Positions 43,789-52,477 of a stretch of 64,000 nucleotides of DNA are shown piece after piece. Source of the stretch: Ga0077527 sp945862135 (lineage in GTDB: Bacteria > Pseudomonadota > Gammaproteobacteria > Burkholderiales > SG8-41); assembly GCA_964203275.1 (NCBI GenBank), contig CAXNMF010000002.1, positions 338,549-402,548 of the forward strand, in the 5' to 3' direction. The position numbers and the translations under genes were made by a program. Under the pieces are notes generated by a model that was not told where the DNA came from, ran no database searches, and saw only the letters and a list, made by a program, of their open reading frames with translations. Positions within the stretch are counted from its first letter, which is position 1. Every line of letters begins with the position of its first letter.

Positions 43789-43951
43789 GAGGCCCTCCCT
43801 GCCGCCGCCAAAAATTCGCAGCGAACTTCCGTTGTCAATTTAAGTATCATTAGCCCTCCGACGGTCACTGGACCGGTCATGGCGCCAAAACACGACAGAT
43901 ACCCTGCTATTTTACTAGCGCCACACGAAACGTATTGATTGAACATTCCGC

Positions 43952-45139
43952 ATGGAACCAAAAAACAAATTTGAATTGCTGGAAAAAATTGCCGTGTCTT
44001 TCAGACCGAGCGCGCCGATCGACAGCAGAGCCTTTTCCGGACGCGAATCACAAGTCACCGCGATATTGAATGCCTGCGTACAACGCGGTCAGCATGTTGT
44101 GATTTATGGCGAGCGTGGGGCCGGGAAAACCTCGCTGGTCAATACCATATGCGAGATGCTGCGCACCAAATTCGTGATGCCGGAATGCGGAACCATCAAC
44201 TGTGATCAAACCACAACTTTTTCTTCATTGTGGAGATCGATCCTTTCGGAAATCCCGCTCTCCAGAAACTCCCCGGTCAACAGAAGTGCCAGCAGCAGCA
44301 CAGATCGCACGCAAGGTACTTATGCACAACTCCTGCCGGAGGAAATAACCCCCCATTCGGTCAGGACAGTCCTGCAAAACCGCGGACGATTCCTGTTCAT
44401 CATTGATGAGGTCGACCGCATCAGGGATCCAAGCACCACCACCCTCCTGGCCGACACCATAAAAACCCTCTCAGACCATGCCACGGATGCAACGCTGATA
44501 CTGGTGGGTGTTGCCGAATCCGTCGATGCATTGCTCGCTGAACACGAATCGATACAGCGCGCCCTCATTCAAGTGCATATGCCGAGAATGACGCCGATTG
44601 AAATCGACCGGCTGATTGAAAGTGGGCTCGCGAATGTCGGCATGACGATTGACCCCGACGCCAAAATCCTGATCCAGAAACTGTCTCAAGGCCTTCCACA
44701 CTACGCACATCTTCTCGGGATGCATTCAGCAATGTCGGCCGCAGCAAAAGACAGCCTGCACATTACCCAGGACAACACGCATCACGCCTTCCGGAAAGCG
44801 CTCCGGTATGCCCAGCAAAGCATCGCGGATGAGTATGAGCGCGCCACAACCAGCTCGGAGGAGACGCTTTATCGCTGGGTCTTGCTGGCCTGCGCACTGA
44901 CCGAAACCGACAAGTACGGCTATTTCACCGCAAGCGATGTCGTGGCGCCGATGAGCAAGATCATGAAAAAAGAGTTCCCGGTCTCCCTTTTTTCCAAACA
45001 CCTGAATGCCTTTTGCGAACCCAAGCACGGCATGGCATTGCAACGAACGGAAACCGCACGCGGCTACAAATACAAGTTCAGGAATGCCATTATGCAGCCC
45101 TATGTCCTCATGAAAGGCATAGAAGCCAGAATCATCTGA
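43952..45139 (+). CDS. Cdc6/Orc1-like AAA ATPase of unknown role
   Basis: 395 residues. AAA core with Walker A GERGAGKTS (residues 53-61), Walker B RFLFIIDEVDRI (about 147-157), and sensor-1-like ATLILVGVAESV. The lid region LIQVHMPRMTPIEIDRLI and the C-terminal helical segment with a winged-helix-like tail match ORC1/Cdc6-type bacterial AAA proteins, found scattered in accessory DNA. No partner gene is visible: neighbours are the phosphatase and uvrB on the other strand. Roles proposed for relatives include DNA transactions and phage defence; none can be assigned here. Confidence 0.8.
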   Translation: MEPKNKFELLEKIAVSFRPSAPIDSRAFSGRESQVTAILNACVQRGQHVVIYGERGAGKTSLVNTICEMLRTKFVMPECGTINCDQTTTFSSLWRSILSEIPLSRNSPVNRSASSSTDRTQGTYAQLLPEEITPHSVRTVLQNRGRFLFIIDEVDRIRDPSTTTLLADTIKTLSDHATDATLILVGVAESVDALLAEHESIQRALIQVHMPRMTPIEIDRLIESGLANVGMTIDPDAKILIQKLSQGLPHYAHLLGMHSAMSAAAKDSLHITQDNTHHAFRKALRYAQQSIADEYERATTSSEETLYRWVLLACALTETDKYGYFTASDVVAPMSKIMKKEFPVSLFSKHLNAFCEPKHGMALQRTETARGYKYKFRNAIMQPYVLMKGIEARII

Positions 45140-45199
45140 TCGCAGTAGCCTGATTCACCAGAATCGATGTTAAAGCCTGCGTAACCCTACGTAACCCTG

Positions 45200-47224
45200 T
45201 CACGCTGCGTCGATGAACAAACGTTGTTTCAACACATGCAGTTCATCGCGCAATTGCGCCGCCTTCTCAAACTCGAGGTTGCGCGCGGCATCCAGCATTT
45301 CCTTCTCGACCCGCTTGATTTCCCGGGTCATGTCCTTGGTGCCCATCGCATCGTAACGGGCCTGATTCTGCGCCGCCTTCAGTTCAAGACGCGCCCCTTC
45401 CTGGTTGTAAACCCCGTCGATGATGTCCTTGATGCGTTTGACGACGCCCACCGGCGTGATGCCGTGCGCCAGGTTATGCGCGACCTGCTTGGTGCGGCGG
45501 CGATCGGTTTCGTCCATGGCTTTACGCATTGAATCGGTAATGCGATCCGCATAAAGAATGGCCTTGCCATTGAGATGGCGCGCCGCACGGCCGATGGTCT
45601 GGATCAACGAACGCTCCGAACGCAGGAAACCTTCCTTGTCGGCATCAAGAATCGCCACCAAAGACACTTCCGGCAAGTCCAGGCCCTCCCGCAGCAGGTT
45701 GATTCCCACCAGCACATCGAACTCCCCCAGCCGCAGGTCGCGGATGATTTCGACCCGCTCCACAGTATCGATGTCGGAATGCAGATAACGCACCTTGATG
45801 CCATGCTCGGCAAGATAATCGGTCAAGTCCTCGGACATGCGCTTGGTCAGCGTCGTCACCAGCACGCGTTCACCGGCAGCAACCCGCAGATTGATCTCCG
45901 ATAGCAGGTCATCGACCTGCGTTGTCGCCGGCCGCACCTCCAGTTGCGGATCGACCAGCCCTGTTGGCCGTACCACCTGCTCCACCACCTGCCCCTGGTG
46001 CGTGCGTTCGTATTCCGACGGTGTTGCCGACACGAATACCACGCGACGCATGAACTTCTCGAACTCGTCAAATCGCAGCGGCCGGTTGTCAAGCGCCGAC
46101 GGCAGACGAAAGCCGTAGCCGACCAGATTCTCCTTGCGCGCGCGGTCGCCCTTGTACATGCCCCCCACCTGCGGAATGGTCACATGGCTCTCGTCGATAA
46201 ACATCAGCGCATCCGGCGGCAGGTAATCAATCAATGTCGGCGGCGGCTCACCCGGCAGCCGGCCGGACAGATGCCGTGAATAGTTCTCGATGCCCTTGCA
46301 GAATCCCATCTCGTTGAGCATCTCCAGGTCAAAACGCGTGCGCTGCTCAATGCGCTGCGCCTCGACCAGCTTGTGTTCCTTGGTGAAGGTATCGATGCGT
46401 TCGCGCAATTCAATCTTGATCGCCTCGATCGCGCGCAGCGTGGTCGCGCGCGGCGTCACGTAATGACTCGACGGATAAACCGTAAACCGCGACACTCGCT
46501 GCAGGATATGGCCGGTCAGCGGATCAAAAATCTGGATGCTCTCCACCTCATCATCGAACAACGACACCCGCACCGCGGTTTCGGAGTTCTCCGCCGGAAA
46601 AATATCCAGCACGTCGCCGCGCACGCGGAACACGCCGCGCTTGAACTCGAATTCATTACGGTCGTATTGCATCTCGGTCAGGCGCTTGATCGCATCACGC
46701 TGCGGCAGTTTTTCGTTCTCGCGCAGGTGCAGGATCATGCCGTGGTAATCCGACGGATCACCGATACCGTAAATCGCCGACACCGTGGCCACGATGATCG
46801 TATCCGGCCGCTCCAGCAGCGCCTTGGTTGCCGACAGGCGCATCTGTTCGATGTGCTCGTTGATGTTCGAATCTTTTTCGATGAACAGGTCTTTCGACGG
46901 CACATAGGCTTCGGGCTGGTAGTAATCGTAATAAGACACGAAATACTCCACCGCATTCTCGGGATAAAACTCGCGCATCTCCGCATACAACTGCGCCGCC
47001 AGCGTCTTGTTCGGCGCCATGATCAGGGCCGGACGCCCCATGCGCCCGATGACATGAGCCATCGTGTAGGTCTTGCCTGAACCGGTAACCCCGAGCAGTG
47101 TCTGGTGCACCAGACCATCACGCAGGCCCTCAGTCAGCTTGTTGATGGCTTCAGGCTGATCCCCGGCCGGCGCAAATGTCTGGTGCAGGCGGTACGGACT
47201 GTTGGGGAAGGTGACGATTTCCAT
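45200..47224 (-). CDS. uvrB: Excinuclease ABC subunit B
   Basis: 674 residues, normal size. Walker A GVTGSGKTYTMAHVI, the damage-probing beta-hairpin region (YFVSYYDYYQPEAYVP), helicase motif DESHVTIPQVGGMYKGD, motif VI QTIGRAARHLNG, and a C-terminal UVR motif (EKEMLDAARNLEFEKAAQLRDEL region) that binds UvrC. It verifies damage for nucleotide-excision repair. I find no LexA box in the 300 bp upstream, in contrast with umuDC. Confidence 0.97.
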   Translation of the reverse strand: MEIVTFPNSPYRLHQTFAPAGDQPEAINKLTEGLRDGLVHQTLLGVTGSGKTYTMAHVIGRMGRPALIMAPNKTLAAQLYAEMREFYPENAVEYFVSYYDYYQPEAYVPSKDLFIEKDSNINEHIEQMRLSATKALLERPDTIIVATVSAIYGIGDPSDYHGMILHLRENEKLPQRDAIKRLTEMQYDRNEFEFKRGVFRVRGDVLDIFPAENSETAVRVSLFDDEVESIQIFDPLTGHILQRVSRFTVYPSSHYVTPRATTLRAIEAIKIELRERIDTFTKEHKLVEAQRIEQRTRFDLEMLNEMGFCKGIENYSRHLSGRLPGEPPPTLIDYLPPDALMFIDESHVTIPQVGGMYKGDRARKENLVGYGFRLPSALDNRPLRFDEFEKFMRRVVFVSATPSEYERTHQGQVVEQVVRPTGLVDPQLEVRPATTQVDDLLSEINLRVAAGERVLVTTLTKRMSEDLTDYLAEHGIKVRYLHSDIDTVERVEIIRDLRLGEFDVLVGINLLREGLDLPEVSLVAILDADKEGFLRSERSLIQTIGRAARHLNGKAILYADRITDSMRKAMDETDRRRTKQVAHNLAHGITPVGVVKRIKDIIDGVYNQEGARLELKAAQNQARYDAMGTKDMTREIKRVEKEMLDAARNLEFEKAAQLRDELHVLKQRLFIDAA

Positions 47225-47529
47225 GGGGGGCAGGCGAAAAGAGTCGATGTTACCGGTTTACGCTGACCGGGGCGACGCCTGCCTTTGGGTGCCCCTTTCA
47301 AATTGCACACTCTGACGCTCGGATAGTTTTTTTACGAATCGAACTGACTTGTAACAAATTCGATATCAGCCGTTGCAAATAACTACCGGGAAAACGGATG
47401 TTTAATCTACTTTTCATCACCTCAAGTATCCTGTCGCCCGTCCTTGCAGCCTTCAATTTTATAAATATCATTATTAATCAGATAGTTATATTAAATTTAG
47501 CAGCATATATACATATAGGAGGCCTAAGC
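47225..47529. other. Intergenic, AT-rich toward the antitoxin
   Basis: 305 bp between divergent uvrB and the antitoxin gene. The uvrB-proximal half is of ordinary composition. From about 47450 it becomes strongly AT-rich (ATAAATATCATTATTAATC, then TATATTAAATTTAG), giving a likely promoter zone for the antitoxin. An open frame through this part would code a hydrophobic stretch fused to the antitoxin and is not believed. No LexA or riboswitch pattern seen. Confidence 0.5.
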
Positions 47530-47778
47530 ATGCGCATTACTACTCTGACAGGCCGTGAATTCAATCAAGGCTGCAGCCACGCACAAAAAGCGGCGCTGGA
47601 AGGCCCCGTGTTCATCACTGATCGCGGGCAACTTTCGCATGTGCTGCTATGCTTTGATGAATACCAGCGGCTGACCGGCGCTTCCGCAAACATCATTGAT
47701 CTGCTGGCAGGCGTGGAAGACATTAAGTTCAATCCGCTCCTCGCAACCGTGTTCACAAAGGCCCCGGATTTACCCTGA
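47530..47778 (+). CDS. Phd/YefM-type antitoxin, orphaned
   Basis: 82 residues; start at 47530 behind a strong ataggagg. The N-terminus MRITTLTGREFNQGCSHAQK and the following VFITDRGQLSHVLLCFDEYQRL match the Phd/YefM DNA-binding fold that pairs with VapC-type toxins; the C-terminal part (DLLAGVEDIKFNPL) would be the toxin-neutralising tail. The stop overlaps an ATG by one base (TGATG), the usual coupling to the toxin, but the toxin has been deleted internally (next entry). Confidence 0.85.
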   Translation: MRITTLTGREFNQGCSHAQKAALEGPVFITDRGQLSHVLLCFDEYQRLTGASANIIDLLAGVEDIKFNPLLATVFTKAPDLP

Positions 47779-47869
47779 TGTTTCTTCTGGATAGGTTCAC
47801 GGTATGACCCTCGTGACCTGGATAAACATTTGGAAACCGAGCGGCAAATTGGGCCAACTCAGTGAATAA
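47778..47869 (+). pseudogene. VapC (PIN-domain) toxin remnant with internal deletion
   Basis: It begins ATG TTT CTT CTG GAT, that is MFLLD, the classical VapC start holding the first metal Asp. After one more codon the sequence jumps to CAC GGT ATG ACC CTC GTG ACC (47795 onward), read in another frame as HGMTLVT, the C-terminal PIN segment normally about 100 codons downstream. The rest (to TAA at 47869) ends in a pattern like the end of VapC (WKPSG). About 300 bp has been lost and the frame destroyed. Confidence 0.7.
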
Positions 47870-48018
47870 TATCGCCCCGTATTTGCTTCAGCCAATGCAG
47901 GTAGCAGTGGGAATCCCTGTCACCAAAGAAACTCGCCGCATGGTTATGCCCACGCTGCACGACGTGCTGCGGGTAGCCGATCAGATTGACGCGCGGGCGG
48001 CGGGGCATGGAGGATTGA

Positions 48019-50205
48019 TCAGTTCAGGTCAATACAGGCATGTTTCTGAGAAAAGAAATCGACTCCGGTACCTTTCGCGTTCTCAGCGCCGTCGTTCGGA
48101 ACACTGGAAGATGAATAACCGTTGTATTCATAGACGTCACGGCCAGCGCCGCCCTCCAGATAATCAGCATCCTTCTTGCCAGCCAGATAATCGATGCCAC
48201 CACCACCGTACAGGCGGTCGGATTTATTGCCGCCAGTCAGAGTTTCCACATAATCACCGCCGAAGATGAAACGACGGATAAGCACCGCTACCGGCGTACC
48301 TGCTCCGGTCGGGACTGCCGTGATATTGATGTTCTGTGGCAAATCCATGAAACGCAGGTGTTCGCTAATCGGCCCGTTCAGCGCAGTGACGTTGTTCGTA
48401 TAGGCGAGATTTTTCCAATAGAGAAACTCTGCACGGTCGGCGATCCATTCCTGAGTCAATGTGCCAGTACGGGTGCTGGGATTGTGAAGCGCATAGGCTG
48501 GCGCATCGTAATGCGGCAACATCACCGTATCGTCAACCGGTTCGGCCACAAAAGAGTTCAGATGGACCAGTGCATAGCGCCAGGCAGCGCCCTTGTTGCT
48601 ATCAGCTTCAGCTTGAGTTTTGATGGCCTGTGCATCGGTAAATTGCACACTACCCTCATCGACTGCCAAACTTAGAGGCTTGAGCACGAATTTTCCGTCG
48701 ATGCCCTCCCCCACTTCACCGAATATCGCATCCTCCAGCGCCGCAAGCCGCACATGGAAGGCGTTTCGCAGCTTGGTGTCATACCAAGTGTTACCTTCGC
48801 GGCTTACAGTCAAGGGGGTTTCTTGCGGATTGACAAACAACCGATAGAGCCCATCGAGCACACGCTCCAGTGTGTCGCCCTCGGACTTGCCATTGCTACC
48901 CGGGGTGGTGACTGCCGCAGCGTCTGATGCAGCATTGAATATCTCCCGCGCGACTTCCGGTGTGAGCGTGGGATCCAGCCCTTCCATCGTCGCCATCAAC
49001 GACAGCGAATCGACCAGCAGCACAAGACTGTGGGTATTAGCGAAGTCGTTTTCGTCAGGATCAGCCACCAACAAGTCCAATCCATCCCGGGATGAAGTGA
49101 GCCAATCCCCGCGAAACAGTGGCTGCGCTTCGATTGCGATTGTCTGTCTTGCACCGTAATGAATACCGCTATTGGAGGTGAAAGAGGTGGCGAGCCCCCC
49201 ATTTTCCATGCCGACGACTTCGGTCATATTAGAAATGCGCGCCGCATCCTCAGCAAAAACCGGCATCGTCGATGTAAAATTGACCCCGCCCGGAAACGGA
49301 AATGTACTCATCGGCTCCGTATGCTGTGCTACCAGCAAAGCCGCGACCTGATAACCAAGCAACAACTGAATACCAGATGGCCCTCCATTAGTTCCGAACA
49401 GGGTGCTGGTAACAACGGAAAGTCCGGCAACACGCGATCGCTCAGCCGCGATCTTGTCGATACGAACCTGCGCAAGCCCAAGAATCGTGTTGCGTTCAAT
49501 CAGCGTACGCGCCAGCCATTCCGGGCTGGAGGCGTAGTCCACCCGGATGCGGTTGAAATCCGCGATCAGGTCCGTCAAAGAGCGATTGTTTAAAATCCCC
49601 CCCGTGCCTGCTCCATTGAAGGTGTAGGTATGAATGATCGGATTCGAAATGCCCGTACTTACCGCTTCCTCCCGACGCAGAATATTGAAAGCTGTTGCCA
49701 GATGACCGCCTAACGAGTAACCCGTTACATAAAACGGCTTCACACCGACACTGCCATCACCCAGAAACGCACTGTTGCCACTTAATTCGCTGTACCACGC
49801 CTCCATCTCTGCAATTTGACCGAACCCCCAGCCCAGAGCTTTCAGCTCCAGTTCGTTCGTTGCCTTGCTGTCGCGAGCGGCGTCATCAATGAATTCGGTC
49901 GAACGGAAAGAAAGTGTCAGTTCACCGGTTGCCCGATTCTTGAAAAGCGTTCCTGAAAATCCTGTTCCGCCAGCCAAAAAGAGGGTCGTTTGCGGTATTG
50001 AGTAACGACTTCGTATTGAGAATTGAATTGCTCTGACTTGTGCCGGAGTGAAGTGACTCGCGTGAGTGTTGCCTTCCTCTAGTCGCGCTCGAATTTCTGT
50101 ATTGCCGGGGGGTGCGCCATTGTCGGAATCGCGAATTAAAAAAGCCTCAGCCGCCATTTGCAAGTTGGCGAACTCAAGCAACTTACTGATTTGATTATTT
50201 GCCAT
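48019..50205 (-). CDS. Lipase-like alpha/beta hydrolase with RTX repeats, probably truncated
   Basis: 728 residues. The N-terminal half is the alpha/beta-hydrolase-like module of large RTX proteins: LLEFANLQMAAEAF, GFSGTLFKNRATGELTLSFR, LKALGWGFGQIAEMEAWY and the nucleophile elbow VTGYSLGGHLATAFN (Ser near residue 169). A middle region of unknown fold follows. At the C-terminus only two or three Ca-binding nonapeptides remain (GGNKSDRLYGGGGIDYL, ADYLEGGAGRDVYEYNG). The protein then stops in NAKGTGVDFF and a short odd tail, whereas relatives run on for hundreds of residues, so the 3' end is probably lost. No signal peptide. It overlaps the upstream membrane-protein gene by 11 bp. Confidence 0.8.
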   Translation of the reverse strand: MANNQISKLLEFANLQMAAEAFLIRDSDNGAPPGNTEIRARLEEGNTHASHFTPAQVRAIQFSIRSRYSIPQTTLFLAGGTGFSGTLFKNRATGELTLSFRSTEFIDDAARDSKATNELELKALGWGFGQIAEMEAWYSELSGNSAFLGDGSVGVKPFYVTGYSLGGHLATAFNILRREEAVSTGISNPIIHTYTFNGAGTGGILNNRSLTDLIADFNRIRVDYASSPEWLARTLIERNTILGLAQVRIDKIAAERSRVAGLSVVTSTLFGTNGGPSGIQLLLGYQVAALLVAQHTEPMSTFPFPGGVNFTSTMPVFAEDAARISNMTEVVGMENGGLATSFTSNSGIHYGARQTIAIEAQPLFRGDWLTSSRDGLDLLVADPDENDFANTHSLVLLVDSLSLMATMEGLDPTLTPEVAREIFNAASDAAAVTTPGSNGKSEGDTLERVLDGLYRLFVNPQETPLTVSREGNTWYDTKLRNAFHVRLAALEDAIFGEVGEGIDGKFVLKPLSLAVDEGSVQFTDAQAIKTQAEADSNKGAAWRYALVHLNSFVAEPVDDTVMLPHYDAPAYALHNPSTRTGTLTQEWIADRAEFLYWKNLAYTNNVTALNGPISEHLRFMDLPQNINITAVPTGAGTPVAVLIRRFIFGGDYVETLTGGNKSDRLYGGGGIDYLAGKKDADYLEGGAGRDVYEYNGYSSSSVPNDGAENAKGTGVDFFSQKHACIDLN

Positions 50206-51055
50206 TTTCGACGCTCTCGTTCATCTTGAAAACCTTCAAAAGGAACAAGCGATCTGCATAATCATGAATCTGAGGACAGGTTCTACCATTTGGGCCTATG
50301 CCCCTAGACGCAAGCCATGGCCGTCGTTGCCCAGTCGTCGATCCAAAGCCCGCCTCAATCAGATACCCGATTCTCTCTGCAACAACTGAATTACTCTCAA
50401 GATCAACCACCTGTAAGCGACTGCCTGCCACCCAATACTTGCGGTCTTCTGGTGTCGAAATGTCTTCCCAAGCGATACTAAAGCGGCTAACTGATCGATC
50501 AACAACTTGCTTAACATGGTCACGAGTGCCTTTCGGGTATGAATAGCGCAAAATGGTTTTCGCTCCAGGAACTACTGATTCAACAAACTCAAACCCTGGA
50601 CCACGACCTTCAGGGGAAACTGGCCCATCGGCCCACGCAAGCCTCGATATTACTTGCTCAGTTCTTACGCTTGTCGCCGAAGCACTATATGGATCCCCAT
50701 GCCAAAACTGATCGAAATGATCTTTATCAGTAGCCGATGGCAGCGGCTTCACCACCAGCACGCTCTTCACGGCAGTGAAAGTCTTGTAAATCTTCTCCCC
50801 CGCCTCGGTGTCGCACTTGTGCTTGAAGTAAGTCCATGCTTCCTTGGCAAACGCGTTTTTCTGATACTGCTCGACCATCTGCTTCGCCGGCAGAAAGCCG
50901 AACACCAGCACGGCCACAGTACCCCAGATCATTCTCGTTCGCAGGGTCTTGTTCTTGTAGAGCGCGAGCACAATCGCACCGATGGCCAGCAGCCAACACA
51001 GCACGCCAATACCTCGCAGAATGCTCACTACTCCCGTCAACTCCAGCATTTGCAC
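50195..51055 (-). CDS. Membrane protein of unknown function
   Basis: 286 residues, not recognised. Two N-terminal membrane helices (about 8-32 GVVSILRGIGVLCWLLAIGA; 41-58 MIWGTVAVLVFGFLPA) are followed by a soluble domain of about 220 residues with no motif I know, including FVESVVPGAKTILRYSYP, DRSVSRFSIAWEDIS and KYWVAGSRLQVVDL. The C-terminal domain contains two Cys (KHKCDTEAG; GRTCPQIHDYADRL). It overlaps the RTX lipase start by 11 bp, so the two are co-translated; it could be an immunity, accessory or anchoring protein for the lipase. Confidence 0.75.
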   Translation of the reverse strand: MQMLELTGVVSILRGIGVLCWLLAIGAIVLALYKNKTLRTRMIWGTVAVLVFGFLPAKQMVEQYQKNAFAKEAWTYFKHKCDTEAGEKIYKTFTAVKSVLVVKPLPSATDKDHFDQFWHGDPYSASATSVRTEQVISRLAWADGPVSPEGRGPGFEFVESVVPGAKTILRYSYPKGTRDHVKQVVDRSVSRFSIAWEDISTPEDRKYWVAGSRLQVVDLESNSVVAERIGYLIEAGFGSTTGQRRPWLASRGIGPNGRTCPQIHDYADRLFLLKVFKMNESVENGK

Positions 51056-51754
51056 CCCCCGTTGTTCTTCTTGAACGCAGCCCTATGGGCAGTGACGAAA
51101 TATCGGTTACCAGGTAACGATGTCGATTTCTTTACAGAATCCACCCGTACGAATTCATCCGAACAACCCCGGACACCGCCAAACCGATCGCGAAATGCCA
51201 GCGTTGGCCTTAGCCAATCCCTAACACCAAAAGAAAATGAACGCCGCACGCCGAACGCGTGCCGCCGGATGCCATCGCCCTGCTGCAACCCCCGCTGCCG
51301 CATAAGCACCTTTATTCTTGTTCTTTGGGGCTCGGCATTGCGCCGGTCCCGTTGTTTGGAGCTAATCCTGTGGAATTCTGCAAATCCAGTCAAACTTAAC
51401 AAAATGATAAGTTTTCCCGAGAATTTCCAGAAATATCAGCGTAAATCAGCAGCCTTGACTGAAATTTAACCATTTGCCGCCCAATCGCTTGATCCCTCTC
51501 CGGCACACAACCACACCAGATCGGAACACACCAACCTCATAAATCCTCAACCAATTCCTCTCCCAAACGGTCATCCTGATCACTTGCAACCCCGTTATTG
51601 ACCGCAATACCAAAGTTCCCTTGAGCACCGCACTTTAAATCTTGCCGTCATATGCAAACTTGATTGTCGGCAAACCCAGGCAAACATGCGTTAGGAATGA
51701 ATCCGATAATTTGTCTCTGCCATTGCCCTGCCAAGGCAACAACTGACGGCAACA
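51056..51754. other. Non-coding or decayed interval upstream of higB
   Basis: About 700 bp with no convincing gene on either strand. Open frames are short, start inside neighbouring genes or lack ribosome sites and family-like sequence; a 60-codon minus-strand frame at 51446-51628 is Trp/Arg-rich and not believed. The promoter of the membrane protein-lipase operon should lie in the left part and that of higBA at the right end. Confidence 0.5.
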
Positions 51755-51783
51755 TTGAAAACTGTATCTCTATGCGATACAAT
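51755..51783 (+). promoter_or_regulatory. higBA promoter with overlapping operator
   Basis: TTGAAA (51755-51760), 17-bp spacer, TACAAT (51778-51783): a near-consensus sigma-70 promoter. A perfect 6-bp dyad TGTATC-N7-GATACA (51763-51781) covers the spacer and -10 element, as expected of a HigA autoregulatory operator. The higB ATG at 51788 lies only 4 nt beyond the -10, so the transcript may begin at the start codon. Confidence 0.65.
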
Positions 51784-51787
51784 ATTA

Positions 51788-52065
51788 ATGATTAAAAGTT
51801 TCGCCCACAAAGGTTTGGAACGGTTTTTTCTGACCGGCAGCAAAGCGGGCATTCAGCCAGCGCATGCCGCAAAACTGGCGCGTCAGCTGGCCGTCCTGAA
51901 TGTCGCCACCGATGTGAAAGAAATGGATCTACCCGGCTGGAAATTGCACCGGCTTACAGGACGTGATTCCGGTCATTGGTCGATATGGTGAACGGCAACT
52001 GGCGACTTACTTTCAAATTTGTTGGCGAAAATGCCGAGGTTCTGGACTATCAGGACTACCACTAA
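51788..52065 (+). pseudogene. higB: HigB-type (RelE superfamily) toxin, frameshifted
   Basis: It starts MIKSFAHKGLERFFLTGSKAG and runs in frame to GHWSIW, where a TGA stops it. One base further the family pattern resumes as VNGNWRLTFKF and ends in EVLDYQDYH at 52065. The break is at ATATGGTGAACG (51983-51994), where one G appears missing from GGG. The HigB mRNA interferase would lose its C-terminal strands, including the WRLTF region needed for activity. It may be a sequencing error or a real inactivation. higA follows 16 bp downstream and is intact. Confidence 0.82.
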
Positions 52066-52081
52066 GGAAATGATCTTGAAG

Positions 52082-52372
52082 ATGTTCAATCCCCCTCACC
52101 CGGGTTTAACCATCCGTGATGATGTGCTGCCCGAACTGGGCCTTGGGGTCACTGAGGCGGCCAAACAACTCGGGGTATCCCGAGTGGCGCTGTCCCGCGT
52201 CATCAACGGCCGTGCGGCGATCAGCGCCGATATGGCTATCCGTCTGGCGCAATGGCTTGGCGGCAATGCAGAGACCTGGTTGTGGGCACAGGCTCAATAC
52301 GATTTATGGCAAACGGAAAGCAAGAAGCGCATCAAAATAAAGCCTGCCCTTCGGGGAGCTGTGCCTGCTTGA
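52082..52372 (+). CDS. higA: HigA-family antitoxin (Xre-type HTH)
   Basis: 96 residues from 52082, giving the usual (M)FNPPHPGLTIRDDVLP N-terminus; an ATG four codons upstream (52070) is possible. HTH motif VTEAAKQLGVSRVALSRVIN (about residues 24-43), then GRAAISADMAIRLAQWLG and the typical WLWAQAQYDLWQ. It should bind the dyad in the promoter and neutralise HigB. The toxin gene upstream is frameshifted, so the antitoxin may now act only as a repressor of its own operon. Confidence 0.9.
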   Translation: MFNPPHPGLTIRDDVLPELGLGVTEAAKQLGVSRVALSRVINGRAAISADMAIRLAQWLGGNAETWLWAQAQYDLWQTESKKRIKIKPALRGAVPA

Positions 52373-52477
52373 CCTTCGCCCCCCCTCGGCGCCGAACCCT
52401 TCTCCACACAATTTGGGTGCAGTGCAAAAACACAGCTAAAATGCGCCTTTTCCAGCCACCTTTAACCCTGAACCCCA

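Noticed and set aside
47225..47400. LexA box for uvrB
   Set aside because: No CTG-N10-CAG dyad found in the interval upstream of uvrB.
47398..47529. 44-codon hydrophobic N-terminal extension of the antitoxin
   Set aside because: The strong aggagg and family-like start are at 47530; the upstream part is AT-rich promoter DNA.
47862..48269. 135-codon frame after the vapC remnant
   Set aside because: Mostly antisense to the end of the RTX lipase; the first 50 codons look mildly coding but match no family and have no ribosome site.
50654..51469. 271-codon plus-strand frame
   Set aside because: Antisense to the membrane protein and then into non-coding DNA; composition not protein-like.
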